Source: an uncultured Clostridia bacterium (GTDB lineage: Bacteria > Bacillota > Clostridia > Christensenellales > UBA1242). Taken from it: a DNA stretch of 41,287 bases. Below the pieces are notes generated by a model, which did no database searches, was not told the DNA's origin, and saw nothing but the letters and a program-made list of their open reading frames with translations. Where the stretch lies: contig CALWTE010000011.1 of NCBI GenBank assembly GCA_944384375.1, forward strand, positions 1 to 41,287, given 5' to 3'. Below, piece after piece: positions 7,415-15,526 of this stretch. The stretch's first letter is position 1, and the number at the start of each line of letters is the position of its first letter. A program made the translations under genes and the position numbers.

Positions 7415-8140
7415 ATGAAAAATATATTTTTAGAAAACAAAATTTTGCTAACTTTAAACATAGTCTTAGCGCTATTGATTATTTGTTTTGATATTTGCTT
7501 AATTAATATGCATGACCAAGCCTATATTTATAAGGTTTTGGCGAGTGTGTTATTTGTAGTGTTAGGTGCCGTGAATTTTGCCTATGTTTATAAAAGAACA
7601 GACCAAAGAAATGCACTTTTCAAATACTTTATGCTGATAGGTCTAGTATTTGCGTGTGCGGGCGATATTTTCTTAATTGATTTCTTTATAATAGGCGCCA
7701 TACTTTTCGCAATAGGACATATATTCTTTTTAATTAGTTATTGTATGTTACACAAACCAAACTGGCTAGATTTGATTATTTCGTTATGTATTTTTGCAAT
7801 TGCCTTAATTGTAATTTTAGTTCCACAAATTTATGATTTTAGGGGTATGCTACCTATAGTAATTGTTTACGCACTTGTAATATCATTTATGTTAGGTAAA
7901 GCAATCTCAAACCTTACACGAAAAGAATATAAACTCCAAAACTTATGGATAATGCTAGGCAGCTTATTCTTCTTTCTATCTGATTTGATGTTGCTATTTA
8001 ATGTATTTACAGACATTTCAGGCGTCTTTGGAACTTTGTGTCTAGTGCTATACTACCCTGCTGAAATTATGCTCGCAATGTCTATATACTATGCAAATAG
8101 AAAAACTCCAGAAAATTCCGCAAAAATTAACGAAAATTAA
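7415..8140 (+). CDS. YhhN-family integral membrane protein
   Basis: 241 residues with about eight hydrophobic segments spanning nearly the whole protein. Conserved YhhN/TMEM86 features are visible: FACAGDIFL in the third segment, FAIGHIFFLISY in the next, GSLFFFLSDLMLLFN, and YYPAEIMLAMSIYY at the end. TMEM86 members in animals and some bacterial relatives are lysoplasmalogenases that cleave vinyl-ether lysolipids; whether this one does so is inference. Plasmalogens occur in anaerobic Clostridia, which would fit. It has its own promoter and stands alone, with GGGACA-type ribosome site 7 bases before the ATG. Confidence 0.8.
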   Translation: MKNIFLENKILLTLNIVLALLIICFDICLINMHDQAYIYKVLASVLFVVLGAVNFAYVYKRTDQRNALFKYFMLIGLVFACAGDIFLIDFFIIGAILFAIGHIFFLISYCMLHKPNWLDLIISLCIFAIALIVILVPQIYDFRGMLPIVIVYALVISFMLGKAISNLTRKEYKLQNLWIMLGSLFFFLSDLMLLFNVFTDISGVFGTLCLVLYYPAEIMLAMSIYYANRKTPENSAKINEN

Positions 8141-8470
8141 TGAAAAATATGATTTTTAACATAAAAATGCTTTAATAGAAGGTATTATGCATATGCATAG
8201 TACTTTATTTTTATTTAATTAATTAATCTATATTTTTATTCAAAAAATCTAATATAATTATTATAATTTTATTTTTTAATATATACCTATTTTTTTATTA
8301 TATAATAATAATTTAAATTTAATTTTTGCAAATATTAATTGAAATATTTAGGGTCAAAAATTTTAATAATTGTAATTATATAAACAAATAATTTTATAAA
8401 CAAAAATATATATTTACTTCTAATATAAAAAATAAAAACCGTAAAATAATTACGATTTTCAAAACTAAAA
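8141..8470. other. AT-rich intergenic region with a GTACTATGCAT palindrome
   Basis: No gene is visible. A near-perfect 22-base palindrome lies at 8182-8203 (GTATTATGCAT facing ATGCATAGTAC); the motif recurs at 29784 and 32477-32521. The rest is AT-rich without clear structure. Confidence 0.6.
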
Positions 8471-9916
8471 CTAATAACTCTTTGCAAATAAAGTGATGTA
8501 GCCTTCGCCGTCTTTTAATTTCTTGCCACAGCATGCGCAAATATTCTTTTTGCCTGTTTGGTCAAAAGGCATACAACGAGAAGTGATGGCCGTTTCGTCC
8601 TTTAATTTTTCTTCGCAAGCCCTATCGCCACACCATGTCACGCGGACAAAGTTACCCGCATTTACAGTTTTTACCAAATCTTCCCTATTATCAACATCAA
8701 TAATATGGCTGTTGGTTTTCTCTGTTGCAATACGCAACATATTTGCTTGAATTTCGTCTAGTAATTTTATAATTTGATTTTCAATATTTTCAATACTTAA
8801 AGTACCCTTTTCCAAAGTATCGCGTCTGCAATATGTAACCACGCCGTTGTCTAAATCGCGGTTGCCGATTTCAAGTCTAAGCGGTACACCTTTTAATTCG
8901 TATTTATTAAATTTAAAGCCAGCAGAATTGTCGCTTAAATCAATTTCCGCTCTAATTCCTGCATCTTGTAATTTTGTATTCAAATCTTTGCAAAATGCAA
9001 CTAAGCCGTCATTTTTAAGCGTTATAGGCACTAAAATAACCTGTATAGGTGCAATTTTTGGTGGTAGAGCAAGTCCCCTTTGGTCGCCGTGAGCACAAAT
9101 CAATGCGCCGATTAAACGAGTGGAGACACCCCAACTGGTTTGCTCTGGATATACAAACTGCCCTTCTCTATTTTGGTATCTAATATCAAAAGCTTTTGTG
9201 AAGTTCTGCCCTAAATAGTGGCTGGTACCCGATTGCAAACTTTTGCCGTCCCTTGTCATCGTCTCAATTGAGTACGTGTCCACAGCACCAGCAAATTTTT
9301 CTTTTTCTGTCTTTTTCCCTACGATTGCAGGAATTGCCAAAAAGTTAGTAACCACATCTTCATAAACTCGTAACATTTGCAATGTTTCGGCACGGGCTTC
9401 TTCAACGGTATCGTGCAAAGTGTGGCCTTCTTGCCATAAAAATTCCGAAGTTCGCAAGAAAGGTCTAGTCGTCTTTTCCCAGCGAACGACATTTGCCCAT
9501 TGATTAATTTTTACAGGCAAATCGCGGTAACTTTTAACCCATTTGCTAAACATATTGCATATTACCGTTTCACTGGTAGGGCGCAAAACCAACTTTTCGC
9601 TTAATTCTTCCCCGCCTGCATATGTAACCACTGCGACTTCGGGTGCAAAACCTTCCACATGCTCCTTTTCCCTTGTTAAATATGAGTAAGGGAAAAGCAT
9701 AGGGAAATACGCGTTTTGGTGGCCTGTGCGTTTAAATTGTCTGTCTAGTTCTTTTTGAATATTTTCCCAAATTGCATACCCGTAAGGACGAATTACCATA
9801 GTTCCTTTTACTGGGCCGTAGTCTGCTAACTCAGCCTTCAACACTACGTCCGTGTACCACTGTGGGTAGTTCGTCTCAATGTCTGCGATTTCTTTAACAA
9901 ATTGATTGTCTTGCAT
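8471..9916 (-). CDS. proS: Prolyl-tRNA synthetase, short archaeal/eukaryotic-type
   Basis: 481 residues. This class II synthetase charges tRNA-Pro in the cytoplasm. RPTSE (112-116), motif 2 (RWEKTTRPFLRTSEFLWQEG, 145-164) and motif 3 (GDQRGLALPPKIAP, 277-290) are all present. The 180-residue editing insertion of the usual bacterial form is absent. The C-terminal extension has paired cysteines (WCGDRACEEK, CACCGKK) for zinc and ends in Tyr, the hallmark of the archaeal/eukaryal-type (ProS3) enzyme also found in many Firmicutes. The ribosome site AAGGAAG precedes the ATG. It is divergent from a MetRS-like gene. No T-box leader was recognised in the 318-base spacer. Confidence 0.95.
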   Translation of the reverse strand: MQDNQFVKEIADIETNYPQWYTDVVLKAELADYGPVKGTMVIRPYGYAIWENIQKELDRQFKRTGHQNAYFPMLFPYSYLTREKEHVEGFAPEVAVVTYAGGEELSEKLVLRPTSETVICNMFSKWVKSYRDLPVKINQWANVVRWEKTTRPFLRTSEFLWQEGHTLHDTVEEARAETLQMLRVYEDVVTNFLAIPAIVGKKTEKEKFAGAVDTYSIETMTRDGKSLQSGTSHYLGQNFTKAFDIRYQNREGQFVYPEQTSWGVSTRLIGALICAHGDQRGLALPPKIAPIQVILVPITLKNDGLVAFCKDLNTKLQDAGIRAEIDLSDNSAGFKFNKYELKGVPLRLEIGNRDLDNGVVTYCRRDTLEKGTLSIENIENQIIKLLDEIQANMLRIATEKTNSHIIDVDNREDLVKTVNAGNFVRVTWCGDRACEEKLKDETAITSRCMPFDQTGKKNICACCGKKLKDGEGYITLFAKSY

Positions 9917-10124
9917 TTTTTACTTCCTTTAGTTAATTTGAATTAAATTCTATCACAAAATAGCGAAAAAATCAAGATTTTATGAATACTAACCTAAAAA
10001 TAAAAATTGATAATTAGGTTATAGTTTTAAAAAAATAAATTGCAAAAAAATTCTTATTAAAATAATTTTAATTAAAACTTTATTGTTTAAAAACAAAAAT
10101 TGCTCGTTTAATAACTCAATTATA

Positions 10125-10153
10125 TTGACAAAATTAAATAAAAAAATTATAAT
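10125..10153 (+). promoter_or_regulatory. Consensus promoter of the MetRS-like gene
   Basis: TTGACA (10125-10130), 17 bases, TATAAT (10148-10153): an exact consensus. Transcription should start near 10160, giving a leader of about 75 bases. Confidence 0.85.
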
Positions 10154-10166
10154 CTACTGAGATAAA

Positions 10167-10208
10167 AATAGACAATTCTAAACATTTTACTATTGTTTAT
10201 TGTCTATT
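10167..10208 (+). promoter_or_regulatory. Leader hairpin with U-run before the MetRS-like gene
   Basis: AATAGACAAT (10167-10176) pairs exactly with ATTGTCTATT (10199-10208) across a 22-base loop and is followed by AATTTTTTATT. It lies between the promoter and the ribosome site GGGAG, so it could act as an attenuator. It is all-AT except for two GC pairs, hence of moderate strength. Confidence 0.5.
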
Positions 10209-10234
10209 AATTTTTTATTATTTGGGAGTTTTAA

Positions 10235-12181
10235 ATGGAAAGAAAATTACCTAAAAAAGTTTTGGTGACTGCGGGAATGCCAAACGGCAACAAACCCTTG
10301 CACATCGGGCACATTAGCCAATTTATTTGGGCAGACTTTTATGCGCGTTTTATGCGTGATAGAATAGGCTCGGAAAATGTGCTTTTCTTCTCGGGGACTG
10401 ATGGATTTGGTTCTTCAACTGACGAAAAGTACCGCAAGTTAAAGGAAGCGGGAGAAATTAATTCCACTTTGCCTGAATATGTGGAGCATTTCCACAATTT
10501 GCAAAAGGAAACTTTGCAAAACTATGAAATTTCGCTAACCAAATTTTACGCATCGTGCTTGCCCCCTGCCTTGAAATACCATACCGAAATTTCGGCTTTT
10601 TTCTTTGAAAAAATGCTGGGAAACGGCAAAATGCAAAAGCGCGCTACCGAACAATTTTATGATGAAAAATTAAATTTAGTGCTTAATGGCAGGCAGGTGG
10701 AAGGCAAGTGCCCTATTGAAGGGTGCCAGTCCGAAGTGGGCTATGCTGACGAGTGTTCACTCGGGCATCAGTATAGCCCGCGTGATTTGATTGACCCCAA
10801 AAGCACACTTTCTGGCACGACTCCTACATTTAGAAATATTACCAACTACTACTTTTCGCTAGACGAATATCGTGAAAACTTGTTAAATATCATTACAAAA
10901 TTGAAGGAGCAAGAAAACACGCATAAATTTATTGTAAAAGAAATGCGCGACTATCTCTCCCGCCCTGCAATTTACGTAAAACAAGAAAAGCAAGCCGATT
11001 TGGACAAATTAGACTTGCCAAACTTACACGAAAAGCGTTTTGACGACAAAAAGGCGCGTTTTGAGTTAATTTTTAATAGTATTAAAGATAGGGACACCGC
11101 TTGCGACATTTTGCGCGAAAATGAAATTTCTTACACCACAAACAAAGCCCTTGCACCTTTGCGTATCACGGGAAACACGCCGTGGGGTGTGCCAGTGCCA
11201 CAAATTGAGCCAGAAACGAAAGATTTAACCTTTTATGTTTGGCCTGAATCGCTTTGGGCGCCGATTTCCTTTACAAAAACTTACTTAACCGAAACTAACA
11301 GCCCACAAGTTTGGCAAGACTGGTGGTGCAAAAAAGACAATGAATTAACACAATTTATTGGCGAAGACAACATTTACTTTTACGCTCTCGCCGAACCCGC
11401 TATGTTTATGGCGGTTAATGGCAAAATTAACAACGAAAATCCGCAAGAAAATGAGTTGCAAATTCCTAACATTATTGCGAACAAGCACGTTTTGTTTAAT
11501 AACATCAAGGCCAGCAGTAGTGGTTCGCTCAAAGCCCCTACCGCACAAGATTTGCTGGAAAATTACACGGCGGAACAATTGCGTTGCCACTTCTTAGGTA
11601 TGAATGTAAATAATTCGGCATATAACTTCAAATCAAAGGTCATCACTCCCGAAGATTTTGAAGGCACGGGCGACCCCGTTGTCGCGCAAGGCAATATGCT
11701 AACGAACATTTTTAACAGAATTATTCGTTCCGTTTTGTATAGTATTCAAACTTTATTTGATGGCAAAATTCCGCAAAACTCCCCTTCTGCGCAAACGATA
11801 CAAGACGCAAACGAAGTCGTAAAGCAATATGAAGAAAAGGCGTTAAACTTTAAGTTTAACGAAATTATGATTTTGCTAGACGAATATTTTAGAAAGGCAA
11901 ATCAAGACTGGTCTGTGCGTTCTAAATCGCAAGATGAAGAAGTTAAAAAACAATTGATTGCCGATTCTATTCACGTAATTAGGACGGGCGTAACTTTGAT
12001 TCACCCTATCGCACCAAAGGGTGCAGAGTTAGTGGCAAAATTCTTGAAAGCGGACGACAAAATCTGGGACTGGAGCAATATCTCTAAAACCTTAAAAGAA
12101 CTTTACCCTAATACTGAATCTTTTGAATTTTTAGAGCCGAAATTTGATTTCTTCAAAAAACACCCTAGCCAAATCAATTAA
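10235..12181 (+). CDS. Methionyl-tRNA synthetase-like protein with altered KMSKS
   Basis: 648 residues with overall class I MetRS architecture: Rossmann start AGMPNGNKPLHIGHI with an intact HIGH (23-26), a zinc-knuckle insertion (Cys159, Cys164, Cys174, His178), FIGEDNIYFY in place of the usual FIGKDIxYFH, and a helical anticodon-binding domain from about 480. The KMSKS loop reads KASSS (425-429), losing the second lysine that activates ATP in the family, and GTDEHG reads GTDGFG (54-59). Length fits MetRS without the C-terminal EMAP domain. It may be the cell's working but divergent MetRS or a paralogue with another role. Richer in GC than its surroundings, with consensus promoter and leader hairpin. 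Confidence 0.85.
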   Translation: MERKLPKKVLVTAGMPNGNKPLHIGHISQFIWADFYARFMRDRIGSENVLFFSGTDGFGSSTDEKYRKLKEAGEINSTLPEYVEHFHNLQKETLQNYEISLTKFYASCLPPALKYHTEISAFFFEKMLGNGKMQKRATEQFYDEKLNLVLNGRQVEGKCPIEGCQSEVGYADECSLGHQYSPRDLIDPKSTLSGTTPTFRNITNYYFSLDEYRENLLNIITKLKEQENTHKFIVKEMRDYLSRPAIYVKQEKQADLDKLDLPNLHEKRFDDKKARFELIFNSIKDRDTACDILRENEISYTTNKALAPLRITGNTPWGVPVPQIEPETKDLTFYVWPESLWAPISFTKTYLTETNSPQVWQDWWCKKDNELTQFIGEDNIYFYALAEPAMFMAVNGKINNENPQENELQIPNIIANKHVLFNNIKASSSGSLKAPTAQDLLENYTAEQLRCHFLGMNVNNSAYNFKSKVITPEDFEGTGDPVVAQGNMLTNIFNRIIRSVLYSIQTLFDGKIPQNSPSAQTIQDANEVVKQYEEKALNFKFNEIMILLDEYFRKANQDWSVRSKSQDEEVKKQLIADSIHVIRTGVTLIHPIAPKGAELVAKFLKADDKIWDWSNISKTLKELYPNTESFEFLEPKFDFFKKHPSQIN

Positions 12182-12313
12182 ATTTTAAATTTGTTGTCCT
12201 TAAATATTGACTTTTTAAATTAAAACTTAATAATAACTTCTAGTAAGATACCTAAACCGTATTACTAAAAAACAGAAATTTATTTGATAAAAAATAATAT
12301 AAAAACCCCAAAT

Positions 12314-12350
12314 TAAAAAGTTGTAGAAATTTTCTTCAACTTTTTATTTT
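12314..12350 (+). terminator. Terminator after the MetRS-like gene
   Basis: TAAAAAGTTG (12314-12323) pairs with CAACTTTTTA (12337-12346) and is followed by TTTT. It is 130 bases past the stop codon. Confidence 0.75.
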
Positions 12351-12453
12351 ATTATTAACAAATTAATGATAAAATAATAATGGAGCAATCAAGTTTTTTG
12401 ATATTTCCTAATGGAAAATTAAAATGCAATACTTTAATTGGTGGTTGGCAAAA

Positions 12454-12792
12454 ATGAGATATTTAGATAAAGTAAAAGTGTTAAATGATTCACCTGAATA
12501 TACAGATGCGGGAATTTTTAAAAATACGATAGGCACAATTATAAGTGCGGAAATAAGAGACAATTGCTTTTTGGTTATATTTGTTGATAAAAAAATGCAA
12601 AATGACGATATTTCTATTCCTATTAAGATTGAAGATTTGGAGTTGGTGGAAGATAACCACACGACAGACGAAATAATTTTAGATGATTTACCTTTGCACA
12701 ACACTGACTGGTGGTGTATTGTAGAAAACGGCTTTATTAAAAATTTAAAGGGCGAAAATAAGAACCAAATTCCGTTTGATTATGATTCTTAA
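12454..12792 (+). CDS. DUF4926-like protein, tandem copy 1
   Basis: 112 residues from the ATG at 12454, preceded by GGTGG; a longer frame from 12424 reads through this ribosome site. The N-terminal 70 residues (YLDKVKVL, GTIISAEIRDNCFLVIF, IKIEDLELVED) match the small beta-barrel pattern of DUF4926, whose function is unknown and which often turns up among accessory and toxin-immunity genes. A further 40-residue tail (LPLHNTDWWCIVENGFIKNL) is nearly identical to that of copy 2. Residues 12-55 differ much more. Soluble, cytoplasmic, acidic. Confidence 0.75.
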   Translation: MRYLDKVKVLNDSPEYTDAGIFKNTIGTIISAEIRDNCFLVIFVDKKMQNDDISIPIKIEDLELVEDNHTTDEIILDDLPLHNTDWWCIVENGFIKNLKGENKNQIPFDYDS

Positions 12793-12854
12793 TTTTTTGA
12801 TATATTTATTAAATTAATTACCATTAAAAAAACACTATTAGAAAGGTGGCAAAA

Positions 12855-13187
12855 ATGAGACTATTAGATACTGTTAGAGTGATAAAGGACGATTTGGAAT
12901 ATAATAAATACGGCGTATCAAAAGGCCGTCAAGGTACTATTATTGAAGCCGTTATAAGAGATAATTGCTTTTTTGTTGCATTTGAAAATAATGATTTTTC
13001 AGATATTTCTTTTCCTATTAAGATTGAAGATTTGGAGTTGGTGGAAGATAATCACACGACAAACGAAATGATTTTAGACGATTTACCTTTGCACAACACT
13101 GACTGGTGGTGCATTGTAGAAAACGGCTTTATCAAAAATTTAAAAGGTGAAAAGAAAAACAAAATTCCGTTTGATTATGATTCTTAA
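12855..13187 (+). CDS. DUF4926-like protein, tandem copy 2
   Basis: 110 residues from the ATG at 12855 with AAAGGTGG upstream; the GTG at 12846 lies inside that ribosome site. Paralogue of the gene 62 bases upstream: from IKIEDLELVEDN to the end FDYDS almost every residue is the same, and the DNA there is also nearly identical, while the first half has diverged (copy 2 has KYGVSKGRQGTIIEA where copy 1 has DAGIFKNTIGTIISA). This points to a recent duplication or gene conversion of the 3' half. The pair lies beside a MITE. No partner toxin is visible nearby. Confidence 0.75.
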   Translation: MRLLDTVRVIKDDLEYNKYGVSKGRQGTIIEAVIRDNCFFVAFENNDFSDISFPIKIEDLELVEDNHTTNEMILDDLPLHNTDWWCIVENGFIKNLKGEKKNKIPFDYDS

Positions 13188-13648
13188 ACTACATAATAAT
13201 TATAATAATTTAAAATTTTTAAAATTTGGCATATATAAATTAAGTATTGAAAATTTTGAAAATACTAATTTAATGGCATTATAGCAATTAATTTTTGTTA
13301 ATTTATAAAAAATTAGTAAAAACAATAAAATACAATGTTTGAACTGCACCCCAAAAGCGTCCAACTTTTGGTGTTCACCCCAGTTGGGTAATAAAACAAA
13401 AAATATTATATTATGCAATAATAACTGAACTTTTAGAATATTTTAAATATGAAAACGCACTCCAAAAGTTAGATACTTGTGGGGTGCTATTTTATATTAT
13501 TTTTATGTTTTTCTATGTTTTGGGGATTCACCCCACTTTTGGGGTGCAGTTCATTTTTTGAGTTTTTTATGTTTTTTTGTATTTTTATTAGATTTTTCTA
13601 TATTTTTTTTAAATTTTAACTAAATTTATTTTTTATTTAAAATGTCAA
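13188..13648. other. Intergenic region containing the MITE
   Basis: No gene is visible. The centre is the 214-base inverted-repeat element described separately; the rest is AT-rich. It separates the DUF4926 pair from the convergent AlkD-Nudix operon. Confidence 0.6.
13340..13553. mobile_element. MITE with 18-base perfect terminal inverted repeats
   Basis: TGAACTGCACCCCAAAAG (13340-13357) is repeated exactly inverted at 13536-13553, enclosing 178 bases with no coding capacity. Inside, CCAAAAG-N7-CTTTTGG and GCACTCC...GGGGTGC form further hairpins. The ends resemble those I associate with the IS150 group of IS3-family insertion sequences. No transposase is in the window, so movement would need one supplied elsewhere. 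Target duplications are not clear because the flanks are T-rich. Confidence 0.75.
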
Positions 13649-14287
13649 CTAAATAATTGCGTAACTGATTTTGCGTGGGATACAAAACTTAAAATTAAAC
13701 TTTTTAGGCTGTTCTGCCCTGCTAAATCTATCAAAAAACGCCCTGTATTTATTCAACATTCTTTGCAAAGCGACATCATTTTTAGTTAGTTCTAGGGCTT
13801 CGTAAAAATTACACCAACGCAACTCCAAAGACTCATTTGTAACTTTAAAATTTGTACTATCCGTCATTATTAAAAAGTTAATATCGTAATGCTTGTGTGC
13901 GGGTTCGCCCTTTGTCCTGTTTGCAGGGATATCGTAAATGGCGCAATCAAAAATACCGTCAACTACAAACCTTAAATTTTGTTTAGGCAAACCACTTTCT
14001 TCCATAGTTTCGCGCATTGCAAGTGCTTGAACGTCAGTTTCACCTTCGCTATGCCCACCAAATTGTATCCAAATGCCCGCCTTTTTGTGGTGGTTTAGCA
14101 AAATTCTACCATCACTATCAATCACCAAAGCACTACCCGTAATATGCCCCGCCTTGTTATCACGAGAAAACGCATCTTCTAGGCTTTTACTATCGTTTAT
14201 AAAACGCAACGTCTCGCAAACATTAGCCCTTTCCTGCTCATTATAAGGCTTATAACTCATTAATTCATTAACAATATCAAACTTCAT
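13649..14287 (-). CDS. Nudix hydrolase
   Basis: 212 residues. The Nudix box runs 78-100 (GHSEGETDVQALAMRETMEESGL region) with R92-E93 and E96-E97 in place; the first glutamate is one position earlier than in the general pattern, as in the GGHxDGE-type Nudix subfamily. These enzymes hydrolyse nucleoside-diphosphate-linked compounds; the substrate cannot be told. An N-terminal helical part of 45 residues precedes the fold. The gene begins 11 bases after the AlkD-like stop, with AGGAG and GGAAA upstream of the ATG, so the two form an operon that suggests nucleotide-pool cleaning or damage repair. Confidence 0.88.
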   Translation of the reverse strand: MKFDIVNELMSYKPYNEQERANVCETLRFINDSKSLEDAFSRDNKAGHITGSALVIDSDGRILLNHHKKAGIWIQFGGHSEGETDVQALAMRETMEESGLPKQNLRFVVDGIFDCAIYDIPANRTKGEPAHKHYDINFLIMTDSTNFKVTNESLELRWCNFYEALELTKNDVALQRMLNKYRAFFDRFSRAEQPKKFNFKFCIPRKISYAII

Positions 14288-14298
14288 TTTCCTTTCTC

Positions 14299-15018
14299 CT
14301 ATCTGTATTTTTTAACTGCCATTTTTTGCTCTTTTGTAATGCGGAAACTATCAAAAATTTTGCCCACCGCACGGGTCATAGTTGCTTGTGAAATCTTCCT
14401 ACTATCAAACAAAGCAACCACTGAATTCGGTGTCCGTGCGTAGGCTTCGGCAAGCAACCACGCAAGCGCCATACTGATATAGTACTTTTCGCTATCCGCG
14501 TCTCCAACCTTTCTTAAAGTTTGCTCTAAATTTGCCGAATCTAAATAGTATTTCATTAGCAAAACTATACCCACTCTGCGGACAAATTCGTCATCACTTA
14601 TTAAAAGTTCGTCAATAATGGGCGAAAAATAGTCTTTGTTCCCTTTTACTATTTTTAACTCACCACACAGCAAATCGCAAGTACTCCAATTATCAATTTG
14701 CGGTAGAAATTCTAGCAAATATTTTTTGGTAACTTCGCAATCTTTAATTCTGCCGATTAGTAGGGCTTTCAGCAAAGTTTTTTCGTAAAAGTCGCAATTT
14801 AAAGTATCAAGCGCAACAATTACACAATCTTGTGGAATCGTTTTTGCAATTTTTCGCAAAGTGGGGATATAAACTCCAAGCACGGGCAAGTTTGTATTTA
14901 TTATACGCTTAGTAAATTCAGGATTTTTAGAAATTGCCGAACTCTGCAAAACTTTATCCAGTTCTTGCCAGTCAATGTCGCCTGTTTTGAACTTCTCTAA
15001 AACCTGTTCTAAAGTCAT
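14299..15018 (-). CDS. AlkD-like DNA alkylation repair protein
   Basis: 239 residues from the ATG at 15018, preceded by AAGGGGG; a longer frame to 15057 has no ribosome site. The protein is entirely helical, as for the HEAT-like AlkD/AlkC glycosylases that remove alkylated purines. Family signatures are LGVYIPTLRKIAK, the NWSTCDLLCG segment (containing the Trp and Asp pair used by AlkD), FVRRVGIVLLMKYYL and the AMALAWLLAEAYA-type helix. First gene of an operon with a Nudix hydrolase. Catalytic assignment is by motif, not alignment. Confidence 0.85.
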   Translation of the reverse strand: MTLEQVLEKFKTGDIDWQELDKVLQSSAISKNPEFTKRIINTNLPVLGVYIPTLRKIAKTIPQDCVIVALDTLNCDFYEKTLLKALLIGRIKDCEVTKKYLLEFLPQIDNWSTCDLLCGELKIVKGNKDYFSPIIDELLISDDEFVRRVGIVLLMKYYLDSANLEQTLRKVGDADSEKYYISMALAWLLAEAYARTPNSVVALFDSRKISQATMTRAVGKIFDSFRITKEQKMAVKKYR

Positions 15019-15526
15019 TTTTTGCCCCCTTGCTTTATTACGTAACCCATTATACAAAATTAAAAAAGAAAAGTCAAACGATTTTAGAACATTTTTTCTA
15101 AAAATTAAAACTTTTTAGTTAAGACTTTTATTTATGTATTTTGCTATGCAAAATTGTATAGATTAATGCCTTAATTCAATTTCATTTAGTTAAAAATTAC
15201 AAAATATAAATCTAAAAAACTTAAAAATTCAAAGCCGAAAAAGTTAAATAACTTATCCCGTTTAGGAAACTCATAAAAAGCATTTTGATAACGAACTATA
15301 TACATAAAACTATATTAAATTTATAGTTTTAAACTTATTTTTTAGTTTCGTTTTTTTATATATAATACTCCATATGCTAATATTTTATTTGCTTAAATTA
15401 ATTAGATATTTTATTCCTATATATAATATAATTTTTGAAATCATTTTTTATAAATATAAGGCACTTAAAATTTTGTTATTTTTAAGCATTTGCAATAAAA
15501 TCTGCACAAGGCAAAAAGTGTTATAA
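15019..15526. other. Long AT-rich intergenic region
   Basis: No gene is supported. An AT hairpin (AAAACTATA against TTATAGTTTT near 15306-15332) is the only visible structure. It holds the AlkD-Nudix promoter at its left side and the end of the N/Q-rich gene on its right. Confidence 0.5.

Larger units (their letters stand above)
9917..10234. other. Divergent proS / MetRS-like intergenic region
   Basis: AT-rich spacer with the rightward promoter and leader hairpin described separately. No T-box, S-box or SAM riboswitch consensus was recognised by eye. The leftward proS promoter is not obvious. Confidence 0.6.

Noticed and set aside
9917..10234. T-box riboswitch for proS or the MetRS-like gene
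   Set aside because: No T-box sequence, specifier loop or antiterminator pattern was found on either strand.
12424..12453. Ten extra N-terminal residues for DUF4926 copy 1
   Set aside because: The ATG at 12454 has GGTGG upstream and aligns with the start of copy 2; the longer version would translate its own ribosome site.
13200..13418. 72-aa leftward frame
   Set aside because: It spans one MITE end and AT-rich DNA, and its hydrophobic composition matches random AT-rich translation.
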